From positions 131,991-195,990 of the forward strand of contig CAKOWY010000002.1 of NCBI GenBank assembly GCA_934129895.1: a stretch of 64,000 nucleotides of DNA. The letters are read 5' to 3'. Positions 9,601 through 18,556 of this stretch are shown in pieces (within the stretch, counting starts at the first letter, position 1; each line of letters begins with the position of its first letter). Under the pieces are notes generated by a model. It worked only from the letters and a program-made list of their open reading frames with translations. It did no database searches and was not told the DNA's origin. This DNA is from an uncultured Clostridia bacterium (lineage in GTDB: Bacteria; Bacillota; Clostridia; TANB77; CAG-508). Both the position numbers and the translations under genes were made by a program.

Positions 9601-11457
9601 ATGAATAGAAAAATTAAAAACATAATTATGATAATAATTGTAATTATGGTATGTATTGCAAGTGGATTTACAATAAAGCTTGCTAAAGAAAGTGGAGAAG
9701 TAAAACAAGGAAATCCACCTCAAATGTCAAATACAAATGGAGAAAATAATGGACAAATGGGAACTCCACCAAATGTAAACAATAATTCTGATGGAAATAA
9801 TCAAGGAACACCACCAAGTAAACCAGATGATTCAAGTGAAAATGCTTCAAGCAATACACAACAAAGTCAAATGAAGGAAAAAACAGATGGTCAAAATAGT
9901 TCAAATGGACAAGAAAATGGAAATATGCCAAGTGCACCTAATATGCAGAATGGAGAAAATATGCCAAGTATGAGTGGGCAAAGTAATCAAATAGAAACAG
10001 CATATTATATAATATTTGGAATAGAAGCATTTGTAGTTAGTATTATAGTAATATATTTAATTATGTCAGGATTTAATAGTAAAACATTAGCAGAGACAGT
10101 AAATGGAGCAAAAAATATTATAATTTATATTATTTTAGTTGCTGTTATAACAACTGGTTTAACATTAGCACAAATTTGTATTACAAAAAATATTTCTAAT
10201 TCAAACACTCAAAATCAAGTTCAAAATAATATGCAAATGCCAGGAGGACAAGGAGAAAGTGCAAATATAACATATACTGCAAATAAAGAAATTTCAGAAG
10301 ATTCAACAATAGAAGATGGTGAATATTCATCAACAACATCAAATGAAAATGCAATTATTGCAACAGGAGATGTAGATGTTAATCTTTCAAATATAACAGT
10401 AGATAAAACAGGAGATTCTGACGGAGGAGATAGTAGCAATTTTTATGGAAATAATTCAGCAATATTAGCAAAAGATGGAGCAAACTTAACAATAACAAAT
10501 GCAACAATAACAACAGAAGCAGACGGGGCAAATGGGGTATTTAGTTATGGTGGTTCTGCAACAACAAATAATTCATCAAGTGATGGAACAACAGTAACAA
10601 TAAGTAATTCAAAAATAACAACAACAGGAGACAATGCAGGTGGGATAATGACAACAGGTGGAGGAACAACAAATGCATCAAATTTAACAATAAACACAAG
10701 TGGAACATCAAGTGCAGCAATAAGAAGTGATAGAGGTGGAGGAACAGTAAATGTAAATGGAGGAACATATACAACAACAGGAACAGGTTCACCATCAATA
10801 TATTCAACAGCAGATATCACAGTAAATGATGCAACATTAGTTGCAAAAGCATCAGAAGGAATAGTAATAGAAGGTGCAAATACAGTAACAATAGATAATT
10901 GTGATTTAACAGATAGTAATACAAAATTAAATGGACAATCAACAACATATAAAAATATATTTTTATATCAATCTATGAGTGGTGATGCTTCAAATGGTAA
11001 TGCAACATTTACAGCAAAGAATAGTAAAATTACAACAAATAAAGGAGATTCATTTTATATTACAAATACAACAGCAACAATAAATTTAACAAATAACACA
11101 ATTATAAATAATGATAGTACAGGAAATTTCTTAAGAGCACAAAAAGATTCATGGGGAAACTCAGGATCTAATGGAGGAAATGTAACATTAGTAATGACAA
11201 AGCAAAATGCCATAGGAAATATTGCAATTGATTCAATATCAACATTAGATATGACAATGAATGATAATTCCTATTATGAAGGAACAATAAATGGAAGTAA
11301 TGAAGCAAAAAGTATAACATTAAAATTAGATTCAACATCAAAAATAAAATTAACAGGAGATTCTTATATTACAACATTAGATGATGCAGATACATCTTAT
11401 GAAAATATTGATTTTAATGGATATACATTATATGTAAATGGAGTTGCTATAAACTAA
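9601..11457 (+). CDS. Large membrane protein with low-complexity segment and extracellular beta-helix domain
   Basis: 618 aa. It begins with a signal-anchor helix (about residues 7-26), then about 100 residues rich in Asn, Gln, Gly, Ser and Pro. Two more membrane helices follow (about 131-155 and 172-194). From about residue 220 to the end it is built of Thr, Asn, Ser and Gly-rich repeats with regular short strands (for example TVTISNSKITTTGDNAGG), typical of right-handed parallel beta-helices. The start is behind AGGAGGTTTTTA. I do not recognise a named family. The layout suggests a surface-exposed, possibly glycan-binding or adhesive protein. The bases of the repeats are strongly ACA-biased. 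Confidence 0.65.
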   Translation: MNRKIKNIIMIIIVIMVCIASGFTIKLAKESGEVKQGNPPQMSNTNGENNGQMGTPPNVNNNSDGNNQGTPPSKPDDSSENASSNTQQSQMKEKTDGQNSSNGQENGNMPSAPNMQNGENMPSMSGQSNQIETAYYIIFGIEAFVVSIIVIYLIMSGFNSKTLAETVNGAKNIIIYIILVAVITTGLTLAQICITKNISNSNTQNQVQNNMQMPGGQGESANITYTANKEISEDSTIEDGEYSSTTSNENAIIATGDVDVNLSNITVDKTGDSDGGDSSNFYGNNSAILAKDGANLTITNATITTEADGANGVFSYGGSATTNNSSSDGTTVTISNSKITTTGDNAGGIMTTGGGTTNASNLTINTSGTSSAAIRSDRGGGTVNVNGGTYTTTGTGSPSIYSTADITVNDATLVAKASEGIVIEGANTVTIDNCDLTDSNTKLNGQSTTYKNIFLYQSMSGDASNGNATFTAKNSKITTNKGDSFYITNTTATINLTNNTIINNDSTGNFLRAQKDSWGNSGSNGGNVTLVMTKQNAIGNIAIDSISTLDMTMNDNSYYEGTINGSNEAKSITLKLDSTSKIKLTGDSYITTLDDADTSYENIDFNGYTLYVNGVAIN

Positions 11458-11505
11458 TAAGTATGCTATAATAAAGCCGAAAAAAGAAAAGGAATATAGT
11501 AAGTA

Positions 11506-12189
11506 ATGAAAACAATAGTATATTTAATAAGGCATTCAGTTAGATTTAATAATAAAGAAATGATAGAAAATTATAAAACCAATCAAAGTAATTTATTAAA
11601 AAATGAAAAGATTATATTAAGTGTAACTGGAGAAAAAAGAGCGGAAATATTAAGCAATGAAAAAGAATTACAAAATGTAGATGTAGTCTATGCAAGTAAT
11701 TGTGTAAGAACATTACAAACAGGAAAATATTTATTAGAAAAACAAAATCTAAAAGTAAACATTGATGATAGATTTGATGAAAGAAGAGTTGGAATTCCAA
11801 ATGATGGTGAAGTAATAGATTGGTATATAAGACAATATAAAGACGAAAATTACAAAACCGTTGGTGGAGAAAGCCAAGCAGATGTTAGAAAAAGAATGTA
11901 TGAAGCATTGCATGAAGCTATAGAAGCAAATAGAGGAAAAAGGATAGCTATATTTTCACATGGGTATGCAATAACATTTTTATTATTAAAATGGTGCAAA
12001 CTAGATAGGATAGGAAAAGATCATATATTAAGTTTTAGTTTTAAAGGAAAACAAATATTTAACAAACGAATAAATTCACCAGAAGTATTCAAATTAATAA
12101 TAAATGAAAATGATGAAGTTGAAAGTATTGAAAACATTATATTTGAAGATTTAGAATATGATGATTTTAATAAAAAAGAATTACAATAA
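11506..12189 (+). CDS. Histidine phosphatase superfamily protein
   Basis: 227 aa. The N-terminus TVYLIRHSVRF-like motif corresponds to the RHG catalytic motif of phosphoglycerate-mutase-like phosphatases, with Ser replacing Gly. The second catalytic His is seen in IFSHGYAITF at about residues 146-155. Other family marks are the TGEKRAEIL segment and GGESQADVRKR. It lies 26 bases before maf and probably shares its transcript. A close paralogue lies at 52694-53365. The substrate cannot be inferred. Broad small-molecule phosphatase activity is the family norm. Confidence 0.8.
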   Translation: MKTIVYLIRHSVRFNNKEMIENYKTNQSNLLKNEKIILSVTGEKRAEILSNEKELQNVDVVYASNCVRTLQTGKYLLEKQNLKVNIDDRFDERRVGIPNDGEVIDWYIRQYKDENYKTVGGESQADVRKRMYEALHEAIEANRGKRIAIFSHGYAITFLLLKWCKLDRIGKDHILSFSFKGKQIFNKRINSPEVFKLIINENDEVESIENIIFEDLEYDDFNKKELQ

Positions 12190-12215
12190 AATAATTTATA
12201 AGGAATGTGATAAAA

Positions 12216-12791
12216 ATGAAAATAATATTAGCGTCTGGTTCACCAAGAAGAAAAGAATTATTAAGTTTAATAACACCAAATTTTGAAATAGTTGTAAGTG
12301 GAGTAGATGAAAGTTTACAAGAAGGTTTAACACCAGAAAAACAAACAGAAAGACTAGCTTACGTAAAAGCCAAAGACGTTTTTGAAAAAACATCAGGAGA
12401 TAGAATAATAATTGGTTCAGACACAATTGTAACAAAAAATGGCAAAATATATGGAAAACCAAAAAGCAGAGAGAATGCAATTCAGATGATAAAAGAGCTT
12501 TTAGAAGGAGACAAAACTCATAGTGTAATTACAGGACTTAGTATTTTAATAGAAAAAGATGGGCAATATAAAGAATACAAAACATTTGACGAAGTAAAAG
12601 TTCACTTAAAAGAAATGTCAGAACAGGAAATAGAAAAATGGGTTGATTCAGGAAAAGCAATGGATAAAGCAGGAGCTTATGGTATACAAAATGAATTTTG
12701 TGTATTTGTTGATAAAATTGATGGAAATTATACTAGTATTGTTGGACTTCCAACTCAAAAAGTTTATGATATCTTAAAAGAATATATATAA
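12216..12791 (+). CDS. maf: Maf-like nucleoside triphosphate pyrophosphatase
   Basis: 191 aa from the ATG at 12216. A GTG nine bases earlier leaves too little room for the AAGGA site. The N-terminal IILASGSPRRKELL, the central SDTIVTKNGKIYGKP and the VDSGKAMDKAGAYGIQ stretch are the signature motifs of Maf/HAM1-like house-cleaning enzymes. These hydrolyse non-canonical or modified dTTP, UTP and related nucleotides to the monophosphate plus pyrophosphate. Location is cytoplasmic. It probably follows the histidine phosphatase on one mRNA, which ends at the strong hairpin downstream. Confidence 0.92.
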   Translation: MKIILASGSPRRKELLSLITPNFEIVVSGVDESLQEGLTPEKQTERLAYVKAKDVFEKTSGDRIIIGSDTIVTKNGKIYGKPKSRENAIQMIKELLEGDKTHSVITGLSILIEKDGQYKEYKTFDEVKVHLKEMSEQEIEKWVDSGKAMDKAGAYGIQNEFCVFVDKIDGNYTSIVGLPTQKVYDILKEYI

Positions 12792-12819
12792 TAACAATTA
12801 AAAAGTTTAAGCAAAATTT

Positions 12820-12872
12820 TGAAGTGAACTCTACTTATTAAAAAAATTAATAAGTAAGGTTCACTTCATTTT
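12820..12872. terminator. Long hairpin terminator between convergent maf and Nudix genes
   Basis: GAAGTGAAC and ACTTATT pair with AATAAGT and GTTCACTTC, forming an interrupted stem of about 16 bp followed by T-rich sequence. Placed between convergent genes, it can act in both directions. Confidence 0.75.
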
Positions 12873-12892
12873 AATATATGGTTTTTTCTATT

Positions 12893-13315
12893 TTAAAGAT
12901 ATTTGAAAACATCTTCAGGATACAATATTTTAGATTTGTTTTTAAAATCATCAATATCAATCCATTTTGCAGAAAATTTACCACATCTATCTGTAATTTT
13001 ATATTCATCTTTATAGTCATTATCATTAATATCAACTGAATAAAATAAAATTAATTCATGAGCATTTTTTCCATTGAAAGTAAAAATATTTTCAGAAATT
13101 CCAAGAAAGTCTTTTACAGTTATATCAATATTTACTTCTTCCTTAAATTCTCTTTTTAAAGCATCTGAGCTTTTTTCAAGAAATTCAATTCCACCACCTA
13201 GACATCTATAAAAAGTTTGATTTTTAATTTTATCAAATTTTTCCTCTACAAGTAATTTGTTGTTTTTTATAGCTAAGCCTAATGCTATAGGTCTTATTTC
13301 AGTATATTTATCCAT
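12893..13315 (-). CDS. Nudix hydrolase
   Basis: 140 aa. The Nudix box runs from GGGIEFLEK to REFKEEVNI and keeps the G-x5-E-x7-RE-x2-EE spacing, with Asn in place of the usual final Gly. The family cleaves nucleoside diphosphates linked to another moiety, using Mg held by the box glutamates. The small size and lack of accessory domains give no substrate. It is transcribed from the minus strand, convergent with maf, with an AGGAGG-type site before its ATG. Confidence 0.85.
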   Translation of the reverse strand: MDKYTEIRPIALGLAIKNNKLLVEEKFDKIKNQTFYRCLGGGIEFLEKSSDALKREFKEEVNIDITVKDFLGISENIFTFNGKNAHELILFYSVDINDNDYKDEYKITDRCGKFSAKWIDIDDFKNKSKILYPEDVFKYL

Positions 13316-13435
13316 AAGTAACCTCCTTATTTAAATTATCTTAATTATTTTATAAGCTTTGTAAAATAAAGTCAAGTAGAATATGGATTAATATGTAAAA
13401 ATATGATATATTATTACAGAAAGGAAGTTGAGAGT

Positions 13436-13975
13436 ATGAAAGCAGTTGTTATATCAGATATACATGGTTCAGGATATTATGCAGATAGAATAAAAGAAAT
13501 AAATGAAAGAGAAAATCCAGATGAAATAATATTATTAGGTGATTTATATTATCATGGACCTAGAAATGAATTAAGTCAAGAATACCAGCCAATGAAAGTT
13601 GCTGAAATTTTAAACTCTTTAAAAGACAAATTATTAGTGGTAAGAGGAAACTGTGATGCAGAAGTTGATGAAATGATTTCAGAATTTAAATTTAATGATC
13701 ATATTTTAATGGAAATTAACGGAAAAAAATTCTATTTTACACATGGTCATAAATATAATATTGAGAAGATTCCTTATGATGATTTTGATGTTATGATTTA
13801 TGGACATATTCATCAGGGATTTATTCAAGAAAAAGAAGGATTAGTTTTTGCAAATCCAGGATCTATTTCTCTTCCTAAGTGTAATTCAGCTCATAGTTAT
13901 ATTGTCTTAATTGACAACAAAATTATATTGAAAGATGTTGATGGAAAAGTATTGCAAGAATATGAAATTAAATAA
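13436..13975 (+). CDS. YfcE-type metallophosphoesterase
   Basis: 179 aa from the ATG at 13436, nine bases after AAGGAA. An earlier in-frame ATG at 13403 lacks a site and would add a non-homologous stretch. All calcineurin-like metal-binding motifs are visible: SDIHG, LLGDLYYHG, RGNCD, THGH and YGHIHQ. The family hydrolyses phosphodiesters, in YfcE with broad in vitro specificity. The GT51-like membrane protein starts 26 bases downstream with an AAAGGAGA site, so the two may share a transcript. Confidence 0.9.
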   Translation: MKAVVISDIHGSGYYADRIKEINERENPDEIILLGDLYYHGPRNELSQEYQPMKVAEILNSLKDKLLVVRGNCDAEVDEMISEFKFNDHILMEINGKKFYFTHGHKYNIEKIPYDDFDVMIYGHIHQGFIQEKEGLVFANPGSISLPKCNSAHSYIVLIDNKIILKDVDGKVLQEYEIK

Positions 13976-14001
13976 AAAATATTAGTAAAGGAGATAAATT
14001 C

Positions 14002-15201
14002 ATGGAACTTGAAGTTTTATGGGGTGAAAATCAAATACTAATATTTTTTATAGGAATATTTTGCATTTTAATAAATGAATCATTTAACAAAAAGCAGAAA
14101 ATAATAATAGTATATATTTTTACATATTTAGTAAAACTATTTGAAATTATGGATTTTAAAGCAACATTTATTTTATTAAATGCAGTCACATTTATTTATA
14201 TTGGATTTTTATCTAATGATGAAGTAAAAAACAATATATTATGTAATGTTTGGGATAAAATAAAGGATTATTTATATAAATGTATTTTTGAATATTCTGC
14301 AATATATTTTCTAATATCAATATTAGTAATTTGTGATTCGGTACAAAGGACAATACCAATTCTTGAGGCAATTAGTATAAATATTAGTTTTTTAAATATT
14401 AAAATAAATATTATTTCAATATTATTACTGGGCAAGGCAATTAATAATATTACTTCACAAGAATATGAGACAAATACATTTCAAGCAATAAAAAACAAAA
14501 TGGATAAAGTAGCCAAATGGACTGAGTTAAAAAAAGAAAATATAGATAAAGAAAAATTAGAAATGTTAATAGACATAGAAGATAAATCGTATTTCATAAG
14601 AGAAAACTCATATAATTTTTTGAGTCTTGAATTTATAAAATATAAATTAAACAAAAATGGTGTGAAAATAAAAAACATTAAAATTAATAAGGATAAAATA
14701 AAAGAAATATCAATATCTAAAATATTGAAAAAAAGTAAAAACTTTATTAGAGGATATGGAACAATTGAAATGCAAATAATAAGAACATTAGGTGTAAAGC
14801 ATGGATATAGTCAACATGTTATATGCAGAAAGATATATGAAATACTTTATTCAAAAATGTTTTTTAAAAGTCTAAGAAAATATATGAATCAATTTTATTA
14901 TGATACAGAAGATTGTTGTAATTATAAAGAATACTTATTAATGGTATATATTGGAATTGCACCAATAAAATTAAATCAAAAGAAATATAATAATATGTTA
15001 GAACCTTGGAATGCCAAAAGTATAAAAGAAGTTAATAAAGAAGAATTCTTTATTAGTATTTTAGGGTTATCACATAGAAAGATATCGAGTGAAATTTTTT
15101 ATAATTACTATAGAATTATAGAAAAATATGGATTAGATGAAAATAAGCTAGAAAATTTGATAGATGAATTTAATAACATAAAAAGTACAACTTTTAATTA
15201 A
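14002..15201 (+). CDS. Membrane protein with divergent GT51 (transglycosylase)-like domain
   Basis: 399 aa. The first half has about four to five hydrophobic segments (residues 8-30, 35-75, 93-115 and 120-140). The second half contains elements in the order and spacing of a peptidoglycan glycosyltransferase (GT51). These are IEDKSYFIRE (compare EDxxFxxH), RGYGTIEMQIIRTLG (compare GaSTItQQLxkN), RKIYEILYS (compare RKxxExxxA) and YMNQFYYD (compare YLNxxYFG), then a hydrophobic stretch ending in AP. If real, the conserved Glu would be the catalytic base. Similarity is by eye only. No transpeptidase domain is attached. The N-terminal multi-span region is not usual for GT51 enzymes. Confidence 0.45.
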   Translation: MELEVLWGENQILIFFIGIFCILINESFNKKQKIIIVYIFTYLVKLFEIMDFKATFILLNAVTFIYIGFLSNDEVKNNILCNVWDKIKDYLYKCIFEYSAIYFLISILVICDSVQRTIPILEAISINISFLNIKINIISILLLGKAINNITSQEYETNTFQAIKNKMDKVAKWTELKKENIDKEKLEMLIDIEDKSYFIRENSYNFLSLEFIKYKLNKNGVKIKNIKINKDKIKEISISKILKKSKNFIRGYGTIEMQIIRTLGVKHGYSQHVICRKIYEILYSKMFFKSLRKYMNQFYYDTEDCCNYKEYLLMVYIGIAPIKLNQKKYNNMLEPWNAKSIKEVNKEEFFISILGLSHRKISSEIFYNYYRIIEKYGLDENKLENLIDEFNNIKSTTFN

Positions 15202-15213
15202 GTTGTACTTTTT
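15180..15213 (+). terminator. Rho-independent terminator
   Basis: AAAAGTACAACTT pairs with AAGTTGTACTTTTT around a short AT loop. The stem overlaps the last codons of the GT51-like gene. Confidence 0.85.
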
Positions 15214-15349
15214 ATATTTAATAGACAGAAAAAATTTATTATAGCCAAAATTCTTACAAATACAAGCAACAGAGTGATTGACATAAGTTGATAAAAATGT
15301 TATAATCGTTAGGTTAGAAATAAAATGATATAAATGGAGGTGACCATTT

Positions 15350-16474
15350 GTGGAAAATATAGAAAAATTAAGAGAAATTGAATTTGCACAAAGAGAAGAA
15401 AGACTAAAAAATGCTATACCACAGAAACTTAAATATAATCCCAAAAATAAAAAATTTTTAAATATTACTTATGTAATGACATGGACAGAAGTTTGTGGAG
15501 GATCTAAAATAATATTAGAACAAGCAAATAGATTAACATTATTAGGGCATAGTGTAAACTTAATATCTCATTTTCCAAAGCCCTTATGGTTTCCTTTAAA
15601 TGAGAAAATAAAATTTATTCAAGTTCCATGGGAAAAAGTTCTATGTGAAGATATACCGAAGAATAGTGATATTATTGTTGCAACATATTGGAGAGAAATT
15701 TACGAATGTATTGAGCAGAAAATAGCTCCAGTTGTGTATTTTGAGCAAGGTGATTTTCATTTATTTGATAGTACATCTTTAGATGATAGGACTTTTAATT
15801 ATATAAATAAGCAATTACAAACAGTTCCTTATGTTTTAACAGTTTCAAGTTTTGCTAAAGAAAAATTAAAAGAAATTTATAATAAGGAATCAGATGTAAT
15901 ACCAAATGCTGTTGATGATAAAATATTCTTTTATAAAGAACATAAAGAAAATGATATGATTAATGTTACTATAATTGGAGCAGAACAAGTGGAATTTAAA
16001 AAGATCCCATTGATAATAGAAGCGGTTAATAGAGTGAAGAAAGATGGATATAAGGTTAAACTTAATTGGATAACACCAGTAAAACCAGATAAAATTAAAG
16101 AAGAAGCAATTATTAATCCAAAGCAAATTGTAATAGGAGATACATTAAGAAATACAGATATTTATATATGTGCTTCAATGTATGAATCATTTTGCTTGCC
16201 AGTGTTAGAAGCCATGACTTGTGGAGCAGCAATTATTACAACTAATAATGGTGGAAATATGGATTTTGTTAAAGATAATGAAAATGCGTTAATAATAGAA
16301 AAAAATAATGTAGAAGATATTTATAAAAAACTAAAAATCCTATTAGAAGATAGGACAAAAAGAAAAGCAATTTCAGCTGTAGGTGTAGAAACAGCTAAAG
16401 AATATTCATGGAAAAAAACAATAGAAAAATTAGAAAGATACTACAGAAAAATTGCGGAATATGAGGTGGAATAA
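15350..16474 (+). CDS. Glycosyltransferase family 4
   Basis: 374 aa starting at GTG behind GGAGGTGA. The N-terminal Rossmann half carries the GT4-type opening WTEVCGGSKIILEQANRL and LGHSVNLIS. The C-terminal half contains the nucleotide-sugar binding site CASMYESFCLPVLEAMTCG, with the E-x7-E spacing of retaining GT-B enzymes. It should transfer a sugar from a nucleotide donor in the cytoplasm. The acceptor is unknown. No polysaccharide cluster surrounds it, so a specific pathway cannot be given. A GNAT gene follows 25 bases downstream. Confidence 0.85.
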   Translation: MENIEKLREIEFAQREERLKNAIPQKLKYNPKNKKFLNITYVMTWTEVCGGSKIILEQANRLTLLGHSVNLISHFPKPLWFPLNEKIKFIQVPWEKVLCEDIPKNSDIIVATYWREIYECIEQKIAPVVYFEQGDFHLFDSTSLDDRTFNYINKQLQTVPYVLTVSSFAKEKLKEIYNKESDVIPNAVDDKIFFYKEHKENDMINVTIIGAEQVEFKKIPLIIEAVNRVKKDGYKVKLNWITPVKPDKIKEEAIINPKQIVIGDTLRNTDIYICASMYESFCLPVLEAMTCGAAIITTNNGGNMDFVKDNENALIIEKNNVEDIYKKLKILLEDRTKRKAISAVGVETAKEYSWKKTIEKLERYYRKIAEYEVE

Positions 16475-16499
16475 AAAATATAAGATGGAGTAATTAAAA

Positions 16500-16952
16500 A
16501 TGTATAAAATTGTAGAATATATGGACAAATATAATGAAGAAATAAATAAATTTGTTATATCTATTTATGTTGAAGAACATGGATTTGAGGAACACAGAGA
16601 ATTAATAAAAAATGATGATAATAGTGTGTATGGCAAGAGTGGAGGAAACTTTTGGCTTGCGATAGATGAAAACGGAAAAATTGGTGGAACTATTGCAACA
16701 TACAAACATGATGATGAAAATATAGAGCTAAAGAGATTATATGTAAGAAAGGATTTTAGAGGAAAAGGACTTTCAAAAGAATTGTATGAAACAGCATTAA
16801 ATTTTTGCAGGGAAAATTCTTTTAAAAAGATAGTTTTAGGTACTTATGATAAGTTAGAAACAGCAATACGTTTTTATTTAAAGAAAGGTTTTTCAGAAAT
16901 TGAAGAAAAAAGAGAAGATTGTGGTGCTAGATTTTTTGAGTTAAATATTTAA
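16500..16952 (+). CDS. GNAT family N-acetyltransferase
   Basis: 150 aa. The acetyl-CoA binding motif appears as LYVRKDFRGKGLSKELYE (R-x-x-G-x-G/A variant), followed by the typical TAIRFYLKKGF beta-bulge region of GNAT enzymes. It would transfer an acetyl group to an amine of an unknown acceptor. The upstream gap contains a GGAG site. It is the last gene before a 550-base stretch without a clear gene and may be co-transcribed with the glycosyltransferase. Confidence 0.85.
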   Translation: MYKIVEYMDKYNEEINKFVISIYVEEHGFEEHRELIKNDDNSVYGKSGGNFWLAIDENGKIGGTIATYKHDDENIELKRLYVRKDFRGKGLSKELYETALNFCRENSFKKIVLGTYDKLETAIRFYLKKGFSEIEEKREDCGARFFELNI

Positions 16953-17196
16953 TGAGATGGATTATAAAAAGTGGTTTTGTAATGAGTTTTTTATTTTTAT
17001 AACTTGAAAAAGAGGGTTTGAATTAAAATAAACTAGATTGATATTAAATAATTGTTAATGTTTATGGCATTTGCTAGATTTTAGAGTTTTATGGAGATTA
17101 GATATTTGGGAATAATAGAACTTTAAAATTTAGTTGATGCTATTTTTGGTTCTTATATGTTTTAATAAATTTTGGAATATGTGTTAGGAGATTAGT

Positions 17197-17259
17197 ATGT
17201 TTTTATTTGGTTTATATGTTGTGTGGGCATATAAGTATATTGGAATTTTGTACAACTAG
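17197..17259 (+). CDS. Possible 20-aa hydrophobic peptide
   Basis: ATG at 17197 is preceded by TTAGGAGA at a workable distance (about six bases). The frame encodes MFLFGLYVVWAYKYIGILYN, a single hydrophobic stretch. A strong terminator lies about 75 bases beyond the stop. It could be a small membrane peptide or toxin-like product, or a chance frame in non-coding DNA. Support is weak. Confidence 0.2.
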   Translation: MFLFGLYVVWAYKYIGILYN

Positions 17260-17332
17260 TGGTATAATTGTGGAAAATTATAAGGAAATTTTAAATATAA
17301 ATGATATGTATTTTGTGAGTTTTGAAATAGAT

Positions 17333-17380
17333 AAAAAAATAGTGTAGTTATTTGATGAAATAATTACACTATTTTTTTTA
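17333..17380. terminator. Strong bidirectional-type hairpin
   Basis: A stem of about 20 bp (AAAAAATAGTGTAGTTATTT with its near-perfect complement) with a GATG-type loop and flanking A and T runs. On the minus strand it lies about 130 bases beyond the sodC stop. Confidence 0.8.
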
Positions 17381-17507
17381 GATAGTAGTATTGAGCTATG
17401 TGATTGGAAATTTATTTAATGACTTTTTATTTTTGCAAAGTATTCATATATTAATACATTTTTTAATAACTTTTATTAAAATAATTATATTTTTATTGCA
17501 AAAGAAT

Positions 17508-17964
17508 TTAAAAGGCTTTTTTTATTTCGCCACAAGCTATTTTTGTACCAGAATTACCACTGGGTTGAGTTGTAAAATCATCAGGCAAATCATGAATGAT
17601 TATAACTTTTCCAATGATATCTTTTACTTTAAATTTATTAAGAAAAACACTCATATAACTGTATCCATTGTTTTCAAGTAATGGTGGTAAGTCTCCTGCA
17701 TGATATGGATGAGGACATTTTTCTGGATTATAATGACCTTTAGCATCAGCAAATTCATCAGTTGAGTTTCCTGTACAGGTAGATCCGTTCATGAATATGA
17801 AATCCAAAAAATTTACCTTTGCAATGGTCTTTTAATTGAGGTAATCCATTAATTTTGGCTGTTAATATTACACCGTTTTTTACTTCTTTAAATGTAATTG
17901 TGCCATTTATTTTTGGGTATTTCTTTCCTCCTTTTATATTTGCTTTTGCATTATTAAATAACAT
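17508..17964 (-). pseudogene. sodC: Cu/Zn superoxide dismutase, frameshifted
   Basis: Two minus-strand frames together encode one Cu/Zn SOD. The first (from 17964) ends its homologous part at FGFHIHE, which holds two copper-binding His. The second resumes immediately with GSTCTGNST. It contains GHYNP, HPYHAGDLPPL and the C-terminal QPSGNSGTKIACGEI signature, so all metal-ligand regions are present. One extra base near 17787 breaks the frame. The enzyme would disproportionate superoxide. No signal peptide is seen, which is unusual for bacterial SodC. Either the gene has recently been inactivated, or the base is a sequencing or assembly error. Confidence 0.85.
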
Positions 17965-18317
17965 ATATTTTTCACTCCTAAAGTTTATTCTATATTATTA
18001 TATGTGAATGATATATGAATTGAGATTGGATGAAAAAATTTAACAAATAAAAATATGAAAACAATGATTAAAGTTAATACAAAATATATATTGGTATAGA
18101 AAATTATTAATGAAAAAAGATGAAAAAGAGAAAAAATTATAAAAGTGATTGGAACAAAGAGAAAAAGATTTTAATGGTTAAGCTAAGATATGCTTAATGT
18201 AAAAATTAAGCATCGAACTTGAATAATTAAAATGTAAATTAAGTAGGTAAGAAATAAATATAAATTTGATTTAAATAAATACATGTGATATTAATTTAAG
18301 ATAATTTAATATTTATA

Positions 18318-18364
18318 GGCTCATAACCCGAAGGTCGTAAGTTCGAGTCTTACCCCCGCAACCA
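18318..18364 (+). repeat. Left attachment site (attL) of element 1, 3' part of initiator tRNA
   Basis: The sequence from GGCTCATAACCC to GCAACCA reproduces the anticodon arm, variable loop, T arm and acceptor end of initiator tRNA-fMet, ending in CCA. The 5' half of a tRNA is absent to the left. The integrase of element 1 starts about 200 bases inside. The 17-bp core CTCATAACCCGAAGGTC recurs at 34574 and 51352. Confidence 0.85.
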
Positions 18365-18375
18365 AGAATTTAACT

Positions 18376-18410
18376 AGAGTCGCAAGAGATTGCAGACTCT
18401 TATTTTTTTG
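18376..18410. terminator. Hairpin beside attL
   Basis: AGAGTC and GCAA pair with TTGC and GACTCT, followed by a T run. It stands between the tRNA-like end and the arm sites and may block read-through from outside into the element, or end the integrase transcript. Confidence 0.55.
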
Positions 18411-18433
18411 TTTCTGACGTAATTTTACGTAAA

Positions 18434-18452
18434 TGGGGACAGCTTGGGGACA
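18434..18452 (+). repeat. Putative integrase arm sites, left end of element 1
   Basis: Two direct copies of TGGGGACA begin at 18434 and 18445, 11 bp apart (one helical turn). The same pair with the same spacing occurs at the right end (34435 and 34446), with an inverted copy at 34377. Confidence 0.6.
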
Positions 18453-18556
18453 CAAGCTTTTATAAAGCTCATAAAATAGCATAAATCCTCATTTACAATC
18501 TTAAAAAAAGCAATTTTTGAACTTATTGAAATCAAGAGTTTTAGCTGATAAGTATA

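Larger units (their letters stand above)
16953..17507. other. Long intergenic stretch, no convincing gene
   Basis: About 550 bases of T- and G-rich sequence with no long reading frame on either strand. It contains a 20-codon open frame at 17197-17259 and a strong hairpin terminator at 17333-17380. It may be a decayed gene, but I cannot identify a source. Confidence 0.5.

Noticed and set aside
9683..10820. Long reading frames on the minus strand inside the beta-helix gene
   Set aside because: They are rich in Leu, His and Phe or Val and Pro, as expected from the complement of ACA/GGA-biased codons, and lack ribosome sites.
16953..17390. Undetected longer gene upstream of sodC
   Set aside because: Frequent stops in all frames. 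Only a 20-codon frame with a ribosome site could be supported, and weakly.
18318..18364. Intact tRNA-Met gene at the left end of element 1
   Set aside because: Only the anticodon arm to the CCA end is present. No D arm or 5' acceptor strand lies upstream, so it is an attachment site, not a functional tRNA.
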